DNA of 64,000 nt, from assembly GCF_009912395.1 (NCBI RefSeq), contig NZ_WNDO01000015.1, positions 1-64,000 on the forward strand, read 5' to 3'. Source of the DNA: Luteibacter sp. Its GTDB lineage: Bacteria; Pseudomonadota; Gammaproteobacteria; Xanthomonadales; Rhodanobacteraceae. Every line of letters begins with the position of its first letter. Positions within the stretch are counted from its first letter, which is position 1. Below the pieces are notes generated by a model that worked only from the letters and a program-made list of their open reading frames with translations, did no database searches and was not told the origin of the DNA. Both the position numbers and the translations under genes were made by a program. Below are positions 15,158-24,911 of the stretch, in pieces.

Positions 15158-16693
15158 TCAGCGTCGCCGCAGCATGAAGCCGCCACCCACGCAGGCCAGC
15201 ATCAACAAGCCGGCGAGGAAGAAGGTGTCGCTATAGGCGAGCAGGGTGGCGTTACGCTGCACGACGCGATCCAGTATCCACAACGCGCGCTGGTGCAACG
15301 ACGCGAGTCCTTCACCGCCCGCGTGGGCCAGCGTATGAACGAGGGCGTCAATGCGCTCCCGGGTGGCGGGCTCGAAGGGATTCACCGATTCGCCGATGCG
15401 TTGCGCATGGAAACGCGTGCGCTCCACCACGATCTGGCTGGAAATAGCGATGCCGATCGCGCCGCCGACGTTGCGCACCATCGAGAACAGGCCCGACGCC
15501 GACCCGAGTTGCTCCTTGCGCAGGCCCTGGATGGCCAGCACGCCCAGGGCTACCACGATCAATGCCTGTCCTACGCCACGGACGATCAGGGAAGGGACGA
15601 TCACGTTGGCGGACGCGTCGGGGTTGAGATGCATGTTCATCAGGCAACCCACCGCCGTGAGGGCGAAGCCGGCGACGATCACCGTACGCGGACTCGTCAG
15701 GCGCATCAGGCGTGGCGTGGCGAAGGACATCACGAACTGCACGAGGCCATAGGGAATCATCAATGCGCCGATCTGGCGGGCGTTATAACCGTGCACCTCG
15801 GCAAAGTAGTTGGGCACGAGGAACACCACGCCGAACACCACCGCGCCGAAGGTGAACTGCATGAAACTCGCGATGCCGAAGTTGTAGCTGGCCAGCAGGC
15901 GCAGGTCGAGCAAGGGCTCCTTGCGACGCAGTTCCACCACGACGAAGGCGACGAGTCCCATCGCGGCGACCGCCGCGCAACAGACAATGAAGGATGAGGC
16001 GAACCAGTCTTCGCGCCCGCCTTCCTCCAGCATGATCTGCAAGGCGGACAGGCCCACGGCTATCGCGGCGATGCCACCCCAGTCGCCCTGGCGCAGGCGA
16101 TGGGTCTGGGCGGGTTGCGGTCGCACCGACCAACCGATGGCGGCCAGCAGGAGCAGGCCCGGCGGTATCTGGAGATAGAAGATCCAGCGCCATGAATACA
16201 CGTCGGTCAGCCAGCCGCCCAGCGACGGGCCGGCCGCCTGCGCGACATTGTTCGCCACCGCGAAGAGCGCCATGCCCAGCGGATGCTTTGCGGACGGCAG
16301 TTCGGCCACGATGAGCTGGAACGACAGGGGAATCAGCACGCCGCCGAAGGCCCCCTGGAGGGCACGGGCCAGGATCATCGTCTGGATGTTGGGTGCCAGG
16401 GAGCAGGCGATGGAGAACAGCACGAAGCCCGCCGTGCCCACCATGAGCACGCGGCGCATGGTGAACACCGAGACCAGCCAGCCTGTCATCGGGATGATGA
16501 TGATCTCGGCGACCAGGTAGGCCGTGGTGATCCACGAGCCTTCCTCGAAGGTGGCGCCGAGCGAGCCGCGCACGTCCGGCAGTGAGGCGTTGGTGACGTG
16601 TACGTTCATGCCGGCCATGAAGCAGCCGACGACGCTGCCGAGCACCGCGATCCAGGTGCGCAGCGATACGGTTTCATCCTCGCGCTCACTCAT
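15158..16693 (-). CDS. DHA2-family (EmrB-type) multidrug efflux permease
   Basis: 511 residues with about 14 predicted helices. The motif NASLPDVRGSLGATFEEGSWI near residue 34 is typical of DHA2 transporters, and motif C-like glycine/proline segments (GPSLGGWLTDVYSWRWIFY) follow at about 160. It should exchange drug for protons and work with the EmrA-like adaptor, whose stop codon overlaps its start by eight bases. The last residues are MLRRR. The substrate cannot be inferred. Confidence 0.93.
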   Translation of the reverse strand: MSEREDETVSLRTWIAVLGSVVGCFMAGMNVHVTNASLPDVRGSLGATFEEGSWITTAYLVAEIIIIPMTGWLVSVFTMRRVLMVGTAGFVLFSIACSLAPNIQTMILARALQGAFGGVLIPLSFQLIVAELPSAKHPLGMALFAVANNVAQAAGPSLGGWLTDVYSWRWIFYLQIPPGLLLLAAIGWSVRPQPAQTHRLRQGDWGGIAAIAVGLSALQIMLEEGGREDWFASSFIVCCAAVAAMGLVAFVVVELRRKEPLLDLRLLASYNFGIASFMQFTFGAVVFGVVFLVPNYFAEVHGYNARQIGALMIPYGLVQFVMSFATPRLMRLTSPRTVIVAGFALTAVGCLMNMHLNPDASANVIVPSLIVRGVGQALIVVALGVLAIQGLRKEQLGSASGLFSMVRNVGGAIGIAISSQIVVERTRFHAQRIGESVNPFEPATRERIDALVHTLAHAGGEGLASLHQRALWILDRVVQRNATLLAYSDTFFLAGLLMLACVGGGFMLRRR

Positions 16694-17798
16694 CGTGCGT
16701 GTCCACCGTGGCGATCACGGACATGCCGGGCCGGATGTCGGCGAGCGTCTTTGCCGATGCGTCGAGGCGGATGCGCACCGGCATGCGCTGCACGATCTTG
16801 GTGAAGTTGCCGGTGGCGTTGTCCGGCGGCAGCAGGGCGAACTGTGCCCCCGACGCGGGTGCGAAGCTGTCCACACGGCCGGTGAGGTGCAGGCCGCCGT
16901 ACGCATCCACCTCCACCTCGGCAGGCTGCCCCGGCTTCATGCGTTCGACCTGGGTTTCCTTGAAGTTGGCGACGACATAGCGTTCGTTGGGTACTACGGC
17001 AAGCAAGGGTGTTCCCACGTCGACATACTGGCCGGCGCGCAGACTACGCTGGCCCACGGTGCCGTCCAGCGGCGAGCGGATGACGCTGTGTTCCAGATCC
17101 AGCTGGGCAAGCGCAAGACGAGCCTTTGCGCCCGCCAGTGCGGCGCGAGCCTTCTCGCGTTCCGCCTCGGCGGCGGCGCGTTCCGTATCGAGTACCGGCA
17201 GCGCCTTGCGACGCGCCTGCAATGCGGCGCGGGCCGAGGCTTCACCGGCTCCCGCGCGCCGCGTATCCGCCAGCGCGACTTCGCGTTGGCGTTCGCTGCT
17301 GACCTGTTGGGCGACCAGCGTCGCCTGCCGACGGTCCTCGGCGGCGGCGCGTTCACGTTCGGCCGTGGCTGCGACGAGGGTGGCGGCAGCTTCGTCCACG
17401 AGACTTTGTTGCTGCGTGTGCCGGGCATCGAGGTTGGCGATTCGGGCCTCCTGCCCGCGTGCCTCGGCCTCCGCGGCCGCGAGCGCCGCCTCGGCCTGGG
17501 CCACGCGGGCGCGGTAGTCGCGGTCGTCGATGCGCGCAAGCACGTCACCTGCCTTCACCGCTTGGTTGTCGGCCACGGCCACCTGCACGAGGTAGCCCGG
17601 CACGCGCGGCACGATGGTGACGATATCGGCGCGCGCATAGGCGTCATCGGTGGCGACGAGGAAACGTCCCGTACGCCACCAGTGGATGCCCCAGGCCAGT
17701 ACGGCAACGGCAAGGAAGCTGCCCGCGTAGATCGCGATGGCGCGGCGTCGTGCTCGGCGGTCGATCGCCGCCTCGGGAACGGTAGTGGTGTCGGTCAT
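16686..17798 (-). CDS. EmrA/HlyD-type membrane fusion protein
   Basis: 370 residues: one N-terminal helix (IAIYAGSFLAVAVLAWGI, about 22-39), a lipoyl half (ADIVTIVPRVPGYLVQVAV), a long Ala/Glu/Arg-rich coiled-coil hairpin (about 95-215), and a second lipoyl/beta-barrel part (SPLDGTVGQRSLRAGQYVD). I chose the ATG at 17798, overlapping the outer-membrane factor's TGA as ATGA; the same frame is open far upstream but carries no family features there. It bridges the inner pump and the outer-membrane channel. Confidence 0.92.
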   Translation of the reverse strand: MTDTTTVPEAAIDRRARRRAIAIYAGSFLAVAVLAWGIHWWRTGRFLVATDDAYARADIVTIVPRVPGYLVQVAVADNQAVKAGDVLARIDDRDYRARVAQAEAALAAAEAEARGQEARIANLDARHTQQQSLVDEAAATLVAATAERERAAAEDRRQATLVAQQVSSERQREVALADTRRAGAGEASARAALQARRKALPVLDTERAAAEAEREKARAALAGAKARLALAQLDLEHSVIRSPLDGTVGQRSLRAGQYVDVGTPLLAVVPNERYVVANFKETQVERMKPGQPAEVEVDAYGGLHLTGRVDSFAPASGAQFALLPPDNATGNFTKIVQRMPVRIRLDASAKTLADIRPGMSVIATVDTHDE

Positions 17799-19258
17799 GG
17801 CGTGGATCCGTGGGAAAGGGAGGCGGTATCGCGGAGGGCCATCGGCAGATCGACGACGGGCGCGTCGCGCCATCCGCCGCCGAGCGCCTTGAATACGGCG
17901 ATCTGCGCATCGACGACCTCCGCGTCGGCGTCGGCCAGCGCGGCCTGGGCTGCGACATCGTCGCGTTGTGTATCGAGGTGTTCGAGCGCACCGATGGCAC
18001 CCGCCGCGCGGCTCGCGTCGGCCAGGCGCAGGGCCTCGCCGCTGCGTGCGGCCGCCCTGGACAACGCATCGCGCTGGCGCCGGGTGGCGTCGTAGAAAAC
18101 AAAGGCCTGCTGTGTGTCCTTCAGCGCACCGAGGATGCTGGCATCGAACCGGGCCAGCGCCGCGTTTTCCCGCTCGCCGGCCTGGGCGATGCGCGAACGG
18201 ACCACCGCGATGTTGGGAAACTGCCAGGAAAGCAGGGGGCCGATGCGCCATACGCGCGACGCATGGTCGTCCAGTCCATCGGGATGATGTGCGGACCCCG
18301 CGATGCTCGCGCCGAACGATACGCGCGGCCAGAGGTCGGCACGTACCTCGCCTAGCCGCGCGCTGGCCATGCCGAGAAGGTACTCGGCTTCGCGAACGTC
18401 GGGACGACGACGCAGCCATGCCGTGCCATCGCCATCGGGCAGGGGCAGGTCGGTGGGCGGCAGCGCGTCGCAGGCGGCGGCTTCGGCGGGCACGTGGTCG
18501 GGTGTACGGCCCAGCAGCACGGCGAGGTTCGTAAGCGAGCGTTGGCGCGAAGCCTCCAGCGGCGCGATGGCCGCCTGGGTGCGCTCGACGAGCGCGTCGG
18601 CCCGCACCACGTCCAGCATCACGCCGTCCCCGGCGTCGCGCCGACTGCGCGCGACATCGCGGCCGCGCTCGACGAGCGCGAGCGATCGTCGAGCAATGGC
18701 AATGCGGTGACCGTAGGCGCAAGCATCCAGCCACGACCGCGTCGTTTCCGCCGCCACCTCGATGCGAACCCCATCCTCGGCGGCGCGTGATGCCTCGGCC
18801 TGGGCATGCGCCGCGTCCACTGCGTGACGAAGGCGGCCAAAGAGATCGGCTTCCCAATCGACGTCCAGGCCTGCCGTATAGCGGGTGCCCGTACGGATCG
18901 CCTGTCGGTCGAGCAGCGCGGTTTCGACCTGGTCGTCCAGTGTGCTGCCATAGCCCGCGCCTGCCCTCAGCGTGGTGGAGGGAAGCCTGTTTCGGCGAGC
19001 CTGTCCCAGTGCGGCACGTGCTTCGCGAAGGTTGGCTTCGGCCACGCGCAAGTCGCGATTGTTCGTCAGTGCCTCGACGACGGCATCGTCCAGGGCAGGA
19101 AGCCGGTAAAGCGACCACCAGCGTTCGGTGGAGGGCTCCGCGGTCGACACCGTCCCCGCGGGGAACTCGACGGTACTGCGTGGTGGACGGATGGGTTGCG
19201 TGACGCAACCGGCCATGGCGACGCACAGCGCCGCGACAGGCCACGATCGATGGAGCAT
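17795..19258 (-). CDS. NodT-family outer-membrane efflux lipoprotein
   Basis: 487 residues with a lipoprotein signal (VAALCVAMAGC, Cys18) and two OEP repeats: AEANLREARAALGQARRNRLPS near 90 and an equivalent near 290 (GMASARLGEVRADLWPRVSFG). It is the outer-membrane channel of the tripartite system and the first gene of the operon (NodT-EmrA-EmrB), with AGAAGG before the ATG. A divergent response-regulator gene starts 181 bases away. Confidence 0.92.
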   Translation of the reverse strand: MLHRSWPVAALCVAMAGCVTQPIRPPRSTVEFPAGTVSTAEPSTERWWSLYRLPALDDAVVEALTNNRDLRVAEANLREARAALGQARRNRLPSTTLRAGAGYGSTLDDQVETALLDRQAIRTGTRYTAGLDVDWEADLFGRLRHAVDAAHAQAEASRAAEDGVRIEVAAETTRSWLDACAYGHRIAIARRSLALVERGRDVARSRRDAGDGVMLDVVRADALVERTQAAIAPLEASRQRSLTNLAVLLGRTPDHVPAEAAACDALPPTDLPLPDGDGTAWLRRRPDVREAEYLLGMASARLGEVRADLWPRVSFGASIAGSAHHPDGLDDHASRVWRIGPLLSWQFPNIAVVRSRIAQAGERENAALARFDASILGALKDTQQAFVFYDATRRQRDALSRAAARSGEALRLADASRAAGAIGALEHLDTQRDDVAAQAALADADAEVVDAQIAVFKALGGGWRDAPVVDLPMALRDTASLSHGSTP

Positions 19259-19439
19259 GGCACGCCTTCTCGTGGGAGAGACCAGCCATGCTAGGGACGG
19301 AAGACGGCGTCATCCGACGCGAATGGGTAGACCTTTAGCGCGAAATGGTCATTTTTGCGTCGACGCCGCTAGGATGGAGGCATGCGAAGACGGTTCACGT
19401 CGCCTGACGCAGAATACGCGGACGTCCAGGAGGTACCCG

Positions 19440-20105
19440 GTGAACATCGTAGTGGTGGAAGACGACGTGCCGCTCGGCTCCGCGATCAAGCGGGCACTCG
19501 AGCGGCTGTCCTATAACGTGACCTGGCTGACGACCGGCACGGAAGCGCTTGAGGCATTGCGCCAGGAAAGCGCCGATCTCGTGTTGCTCGATCTCGGCCT
19601 GCCGCGCAAGGATGGCATCGAGGTGTTGCGCGAGGCTCGGCGTTCGGGCGTTCGCACGCCCGTGCTGGTGCTGACGGCGCGCGACGACGTCAAGTCCAAG
19701 GTCGAAGGACTCGACGCGGGCGCGGACGATTACGTCGTCAAGCCCGTCCATCTCGACGAACTGGCGGCGCGCATCCGCTCGCTCGCGCGTCGAGCGCAAG
19801 GCCATGCGGACAACGTCATCGAGGCAGGCGTGCTGCGCGTAGACTTCGCGACGTTCGAAGTGACCTATCGCGAGGCGCGTGTGGAGCTGACCCGTCGCGA
19901 ATTCGCCTTGCTGCGTATCCTGATGGAGCGCGCCGGACGCATCGTGCGACGCGAGGCCATCGAGAATTCCGTGTACGGCAATGACACTGAGGTGGGAACC
20001 AACGCGCTGGAAGTGCTCGTGCACGCATTGCGCCGCAAGTTGAGCCCCGAGGCGATCCAGACCGTACGCGGTTTCGGCTACATGATTCCGCTGTCGCCGA
20101 CCTGA
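19440..20105 (+). CDS. OmpR-family response regulator, orphan
   Basis: 221 residues from GTG 19440, chosen because AGGAGGT lies five bases upstream and the protein then begins directly with the receiver domain (NIVVVEDD). The phosphorylation Asp is in DLVLLDLGLP (about residue 51), the conserved Lys in DDYVVKPVHLDEL (about 101), and a winged-helix DNA-binding domain covers 130-218. It resembles QseB/TctD-type regulators. No sensor kinase adjoins it; an orphan QseC-like kinase at 35865 is a possible partner. It is divergent from the efflux operon and may regulate it. The 3' end overlaps the convergent glycosyltransferase gene by 28 bases. Confidence 0.92.
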   Translation: MNIVVVEDDVPLGSAIKRALERLSYNVTWLTTGTEALEALRQESADLVLLDLGLPRKDGIEVLREARRSGVRTPVLVLTARDDVKSKVEGLDAGADDYVVKPVHLDELAARIRSLARRAQGHADNVIEAGVLRVDFATFEVTYREARVELTRREFALLRILMERAGRIVRREAIENSVYGNDTEVGTNALEVLVHALRRKLSPEAIQTVRGFGYMIPLSPT

Positions 20106-21184
20106 TGCTTCAGGTGTGAGGCGACCCGCTTCGCCGTGCGCACGGGGCAGCCGTCCTCGCAGGCGAAACCGGTGTTTCCGCCGCCGTAAGGCGCGTAACG
20201 TTGCGGATCCGTGGCACCGAACAGCCCGATGGTCGTGGCCTGCGTGGCGGCGGCGAGATGCATCACGCCGCAATCGGCGCTGACGTAGGTGCCAGCGGCC
20301 TCGATGAACGCGGCCAGCTTGCGCGGATCGCTGGTGAAATAGGTTGGCCACGTATTACCCACGCGCGAAACGCCGTCGGCGGCCACCAGCTCCACGACGC
20401 GTCGTGGACCGAGTTCGCCGAGCAGGGTATCGAGGAAGCTTCGCCACCATGCTTCGTCCAGGCGTTTTGCGCCCGTGGCGTTCGGAAAGATCGCGAGTAC
20501 GGGAACGCTGTTATCGGTATTGTGCAGCACGCGTCGCAGGGTGTCCTGGCTGGTGCGGCGTTCGGCATCGGTCAGGCGCAGGTCGGGGCGCGGCGTGGGT
20601 ACGATGGCTTCGTCACCTAGCGCGCGACGTAACGCATGCACAGCGCGTCCGGCGAAGTGGGTGGGCATGCCGTCTTCGAAGTCGTCCACGCGCAGCTGAT
20701 GGCGCGCACGGGCGATGGCGGCCGTCATCCGGCCCGACGATGAACCCGAGGCGGCGTCGATCACGAGATCGTAGCGCCGGCTGCGCAACCGGCGCAGCAC
20801 GCCGATGGTTTCCAGGGGGCGGCGCGCGGCCCGGCGATGCAGCAGGAACAGCTCGCCCAGGGTGGCGAAGCCACCGTAGACGCTGCGGGCGCCGTTGCCA
20901 GAGGCGAGCACATCCACTTCGGCGCCGGGGTAGTGGCGCTCCAACTCGCACATGAGCGGTGTCATGAGCACCGTGTTGCCCAGGCGATGGTTGGGGCGGC
21001 AGACGAGGATGCGCTGGATGCCGTAACGGGGCAGGTCGCCGACGCCGACAAGGTTGCCCTGCGAGGGAAACATCCGCTGGACCAACCAGGCCATGGCCCG
21101 TCGACGGACCGCCTGGAATCGGCCATGGAACGGGGCGCGACCCGTGGGGGCGGCATCGCGGGTGAGGGGGATCGCAGGGGACAT
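20078..21184 (-). CDS. Glycosyltransferase family 9 (heptosyltransferase-like) protein
   Basis: About 368 residues from the ATG at 21184. The N-terminal Rossmann half contains RILVCRPNHRLGNTVLMTPL and the C-terminal half has ADCGVMHLAAATQATTIGLFG, the donor-binding segment of ADP-heptose LPS heptosyltransferases. The acceptor cannot be told. No other LPS gene is adjacent, so it may act in a surface polysaccharide or LPS-core variation. Cytoplasmic, membrane-associated by family. Confidence 0.85.
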   Translation of the reverse strand: MSPAIPLTRDAAPTGRAPFHGRFQAVRRRAMAWLVQRMFPSQGNLVGVGDLPRYGIQRILVCRPNHRLGNTVLMTPLMCELERHYPGAEVDVLASGNGARSVYGGFATLGELFLLHRRAARRPLETIGVLRRLRSRRYDLVIDAASGSSSGRMTAAIARARHQLRVDDFEDGMPTHFAGRAVHALRRALGDEAIVPTPRPDLRLTDAERRTSQDTLRRVLHNTDNSVPVLAIFPNATGAKRLDEAWWRSFLDTLLGELGPRRVVELVAADGVSRVGNTWPTYFTSDPRKLAAFIEAAGTYVSADCGVMHLAAATQATTIGLFGATDPQRYAPYGGGNTGFACEDGCPVRTAKRVASHLKHQVGDSGIM

Positions 21185-21416
21185 GGGATTCCGGCACCGC
21201 CCGGCCACCCGGGCGTGCCGTCACGGTGACAGCCCAGCCTTAGCTTCTGCTGTCGGGAAGATGAAGCTTTGCTTACGGCCGTCCAGGCGGCCGTAGACGG
21301 AGCCTGCTATGTCCTCTTCACGGCGGCGGGCGTCGGGGCTAGTCTTCCTAAGGTTCGCCTCAGCTTCCTTTGGCAGCGTGGTGCCATTGGCTTATCCCGG
21401 AGGATGCTACCGTTCC

Positions 21417-21839
21417 ATGACGCCGTTCCTGAAACTCGCCGTCCGTGCCCTGCGCCGGTCGCGGCATCTCCGCCGGGCTACCGTGCTCCATCGGACCGGA
21501 CACTCCGCTCGGGCGCTCATCGCCGTGGCTGCCTTTCATCGCGAGGACGGGCAACTGCTGACGATCATGCGCCAGCGAGGTGCCGGATATGCGTCGCTGG
21601 CGGAGGTGATGGTTGCCCTGGAGGGTGCCGGGGCGGGTTTGTTCATCCGTGGGCACTACCTTCCCGTGAGCGCGCTTTTCTTCAGCGATACGCTGGAGTT
21701 GTGCCTGGCCGTGCAGCGTGGCGACATGGACGCGGAAACGGGTGCGCGCTGGCTTCGCGACTACTTCACGCATGGTGCCATGGCGTTGCCGCGCAAGGCC
21801 TTCACTCCGCCGTCGACACCTCGCCCCGAGGCAGGTTGA
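21417..21839 (+). CDS. Small protein of unknown function
   Basis: 140 residues from the ATG at 21417 (CGGAGG about 12 bases upstream; a start at 21309 is possible). It is basic at the N-terminus (RALRRSRHLRRATVLHRTG), with moderately hydrophobic segments (ALIAVAAFHREDGQLL, ALFFSDTLELCLAVQRGDMD) and a C-terminal GARWLRDYF. No domain recognised. Its last 38 bases overlap the convergent histidine kinase gene, which casts some doubt on the C-terminus. Confidence 0.45.
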   Translation: MTPFLKLAVRALRRSRHLRRATVLHRTGHSARALIAVAAFHREDGQLLTIMRQRGAGYASLAEVMVALEGAGAGLFIRGHYLPVSALFFSDTLELCLAVQRGDMDAETGARWLRDYFTHGAMALPRKAFTPPSTPRPEAG

Positions 21840-22881
21840 GCCGGAACACGCTGCCGTTGCGGCGTCCGGCGTCACAGATGGCGTAGCCACCGTGCGCCTG
21901 GAAGATCGCCTGGACGATGGCCAGGCCCAGGCCGCTGCCACCGCTATGGCGTCCGCGCGACCCTTCGCCACGCCGGAAGATATCGAACACGTGGACACGC
22001 AGTTCGTCGGGCATGCCCGGTCCTTCATCCTCCACGCATATCGTCACCGCGTCATCGTGGATGCGCAGTCGGATGTACACCGTGCCCGGCGACGCATAGC
22101 GTTCCGTGTTGTCGAGCACTGCCAGCAGGGCCTGGCGAACGCGGATGCCGTCGCAGTGGATCAACCCCTCGTCGAGATCGAGGTCGAAGGCGAGTCCGCG
22201 GCCTTCGAAGCTCGGCTGCACCAGTGCGACCAGCATGCGGATCTCTTCCGCCAGGTGCACGTTCGTGAGCTCGAGGCCGAGGTGGCCGCTATCGGCAAGG
22301 TTGATGATGCGCAGATCGTCGATCAGTCGGGAAAGACCTTCCACCTGAGTCAGCAGGCTGCGGAACAGGTTCTCGTCCGGGTCGAACACACCTTCGGCCA
22401 AGCCTTGCAGGCGGCCGCGCAGGATCGATACGGGCGTGCGCAGTTCGTGCGCGATCGCGGCGTTCCATGTGGTGCGCTCGTAGGAGATACGTTCGAGTCG
22501 TTCCGCCAGCGCGTTGAAGTCGCGCACCAGCTCGGCGGTTTCACCCAGCGATTCGTCACCGGCGTCGGCACGCGCGCTGAGATCGCCCGATGCGGCGAGA
22601 CGGATGCCGCTGGCGACCGAGTTCAGCGGCTTCAGGATGCGTCGTGCGAGTTTCTGCGCGGACAGCGTCGCGAGCACCAGGCCGATCACCGTGACCGAAC
22701 CCATCCACACCAGCTCGGTGTTGGAGGGAAGCCAGTCGTCCGGATTTGGGTCGGGGCCGACCATGTCGTCGAACAGGAAGGCGTAGAGCACGTAGGCCGT
22801 GACCAGGAACAGGCCGATCACCGTCAGTACGACGGCGCCGGTGGAGAGCACGATCTGGCGGCTGAGGCTGCGACGCTGCAT
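21802..22881 (-). CDS. Sensor histidine kinase, BaeS/AdeS-like
   Basis: 359 residues from the ATG at 22881, which shares its A with the response-regulator TGA (TGATG). Two helices (about 11-34 and 57-77) flank a short periplasmic loop; then come a HAMP domain (RRILKPLNSVASGIRL), the H-box WNAAIAHELRTPVSILRGRL with phospho-His, and ATPase motifs VLDNTERYA, DEGPGMPDEL and GGSGLGLAIVQAI. Together with the regulator it probably senses envelope stress or pump substrates and controls the divergent RND operon. Confidence 0.92.
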   Translation of the reverse strand: MQRRSLSRQIVLSTGAVVLTVIGLFLVTAYVLYAFLFDDMVGPDPNPDDWLPSNTELVWMGSVTVIGLVLATLSAQKLARRILKPLNSVASGIRLAASGDLSARADAGDESLGETAELVRDFNALAERLERISYERTTWNAAIAHELRTPVSILRGRLQGLAEGVFDPDENLFRSLLTQVEGLSRLIDDLRIINLADSGHLGLELTNVHLAEEIRMLVALVQPSFEGRGLAFDLDLDEGLIHCDGIRVRQALLAVLDNTERYASPGTVYIRLRIHDDAVTICVEDEGPGMPDELRVHVFDIFRRGEGSRGRHSGGSGLGLAIVQAIFQAHGGYAICDAGRRNGSVFRLNLPRGEVSTAE

Positions 22882-23630
22882 CAGATGGACTGCTCGAGGC
22901 GATAACCGACACCGCGCACGCTGACGGGCATGCCGGCGACGCCGGCGTCCTCGAGCTTCTTGCGCAGCTTGCTCACATGGCTGTCCACCGTACGTTCGAG
23001 GGCATCGCCCTCGGGCAGGCAAGCCGCGAGCAGTTCCGATCGACTGAACACGCGTTGAGGCGTGCGTGCCATGCGGGCGAGCAACTTGAACTCGGTGAGC
23101 GTCAGTGTGAGCGACGAGCGGCCACCATTGACCGTGACGTAGACCGAATGGGTTTCGAGATCGATCTCGACCGGACCTACGCGCAGCTGCTGGTTCGCCG
23201 GGATGTCCGCGCGCGACGCGCGACGCAGTACGGCGCCCACGCGGGCAGCGACTTCGGCGGGATTGAAGGGCTTCACCACGTAATCGTCCGCGCCGATGCG
23301 CAGGGCCATCAGCTTATCGATGTCCTGGTCGTAGGCGGTAAGCATGATCACCGGCGTCTGGCCGCGACGGCGCACCTCGGTGAGTACGTTCCAGCCATCG
23401 ACATGCGGCATGCCCACGTCGAGCACGATCAGGTCGGGCTTGAGCGCATGGTGCATCTCTAGCGCGGCGCGACCGTCGGCAGCATGAGCCACGCGGTAAC
23501 CGTCGCGCGTGAGGTACGAGCGAATGATGTCGGCGATATCGGGATCATCCTCGGCAACGAGCACCAGCTGCGCGGAACGCAAGCGGTCGGTCGATTCGGC
23601 GTGACCCGGGGAAGGAGAAGAAGCGGCCAT
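22881..23630 (-). CDS. Response regulator, BaeR/AdeR-like
   Basis: 249 residues from the ATG at 23630 (a GTG at 23675 is also in frame). Receiver motifs are AEDDPDIADIIRSYL, LIVLDVGMPHVDGW (phospho-Asp) and GADDYVVKPFNPAEVAARV, close to AdeR/BaeR. A winged-helix domain follows (RSELLAACLPEGDALERTVD). It is translationally coupled to the kinase and divergent from the RND pump genes, the arrangement of adeRS-adeABC and similar systems, so regulation of the pump is the natural inference. Confidence 0.93.
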   Translation of the reverse strand: MAASSPSPGHAESTDRLRSAQLVLVAEDDPDIADIIRSYLTRDGYRVAHAADGRAALEMHHALKPDLIVLDVGMPHVDGWNVLTEVRRRGQTPVIMLTAYDQDIDKLMALRIGADDYVVKPFNPAEVAARVGAVLRRASRADIPANQQLRVGPVEIDLETHSVYVTVNGGRSSLTLTLTEFKLLARMARTPQRVFSRSELLAACLPEGDALERTVDSHVSKLRKKLEDAGVAGMPVSVRGVGYRLEQSI

Positions 23631-23747
23631 GGCGTGCTGCACCGACGAAACCGGGATTCTCCATCGTATCTCCACGAACTACCCACGGAAAGCCCAATCG
23701 TGGGCCCTAGCATGCACGTTCCCCAATTCGATGTGTGTGGCTCACGA

Positions 23748-24908
23748 ATGAGCATCAACTCTTTTGCGCCCCGTCCATGGAGGCTGGCGTACCTGTGTCT
23801 TCCGTTCCTGCTTGTCGCTTGCGGCCAGGAGGAGATGCCCCCGACCCCACCGCCGGTGGTCACCACCCTCACGGTCAGCCCCGTGGTCACCCAGGTTACC
23901 GACGACCTGCCGGGCCGCGTCGTCGCCGGCCGCACGGCCGAGATCCGCGCCCAGGTCAGCGGCATCGTCACCCGTCGCCTGTTCGAGCAGGGCAGCCTCG
24001 TGAAGGCCGGGCAGCCGTTGTTCCAAATCAGCCCCGTGCCGTTCCAGGCCGAGGTGGACAGCGCCGCCGCCACGCTCAAGCGTGCCCAGGCGGCCCTGGC
24101 CCAGGCCCAGATCACCGCGAAGCGCCTGACCGGGCTCGTGGACGCCGACGCCATCAGCCGGCAGGTCTACGACAATGCCATCGCCCAGCGCGACCAGGCT
24201 GCGGCCGAAGTCGCCCAGGCGCAGGCAAACCTCGATCGTCGCAAGGTCGACCTCGGTTTCGCCACCGTGCGCTCGCCGATCGACGGACGCATCGGCCAGG
24301 AACTGGTGACCGAGGGTGCCCTCGTATCGCAAAGCGACGCCTCGCCGATGGCGCGCGTGCAGCAACTGGACGAGGTGTATGTGGACGTTCGCCAGCCGGC
24401 CGGCATGCTCGCCGCGATGCGCGCCGAGGCCGATCGCGGCACGCCGCGGGTGGCCCATTTTCTCGGTGACGGCAACCAGCCGCTGCCCGTCGAGGGCCAC
24501 ATCCTGTTTTCGGACCTGCGTGTGGACGAAGGCACGGGTGACGTCGTGATGCGCATCGCCGTGAAGAATGGCAATGGACTGCTGCTGCCGGGCATGTTCG
24601 TGCGCGCACGCGTGCCGCGCGGCGCACCGAGGCCGATGCTGCGCGTGCCGCAGGAAGCGGTGGCGCGCGACAGCGCCGGCCAGCCGAGCGTCTGGGTGAT
24701 CGATGCCCAGCACAAGGCACATCCGCATCCGGTCCGGCTCGGTGCGCTGGTGGAGCGACAGTACGTGATCGAGGAAGGAATCGCCGCAGGAGACAACGTG
24801 GTGGTGGAAGGCTTCGATCGACTTCAGAACGACGTCGCGGTGGATGCGAGTCCCTGGAAGGCCCCCGAGGCCTCGACGGGTGACAAGCAGGCCGTCGCGG
24901 AGCATTGA
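23748..24908 (+). CDS. RND efflux periplasmic adaptor lipoprotein (MexA/AdeA-like)
   Basis: 386 residues from the ATG at 23748, with a lipoprotein signal (LCLPFLLVACGQ). A lipoyl domain (RAQVSGIVTRRLFEQGSLVK), an alpha-hairpin (about 105-165, AEVDSAAATLKRAQAALAQA) and the barrel/membrane-proximal part (LGFATVRSPIDGRIGQELV) occur in order. First gene of the three-gene RND operon; the pump gene begins three bases after its stop. Confidence 0.95.
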   Translation: MSINSFAPRPWRLAYLCLPFLLVACGQEEMPPTPPPVVTTLTVSPVVTQVTDDLPGRVVAGRTAEIRAQVSGIVTRRLFEQGSLVKAGQPLFQISPVPFQAEVDSAAATLKRAQAALAQAQITAKRLTGLVDADAISRQVYDNAIAQRDQAAAEVAQAQANLDRRKVDLGFATVRSPIDGRIGQELVTEGALVSQSDASPMARVQQLDEVYVDVRQPAGMLAAMRAEADRGTPRVAHFLGDGNQPLPVEGHILFSDLRVDEGTGDVVMRIAVKNGNGLLLPGMFVRARVPRGAPRPMLRVPQEAVARDSAGQPSVWVIDAQHKAHPHPVRLGALVERQYVIEEGIAAGDNVVVEGFDRLQNDVAVDASPWKAPEASTGDKQAVAEH

Positions 24909-24911
24909 CCC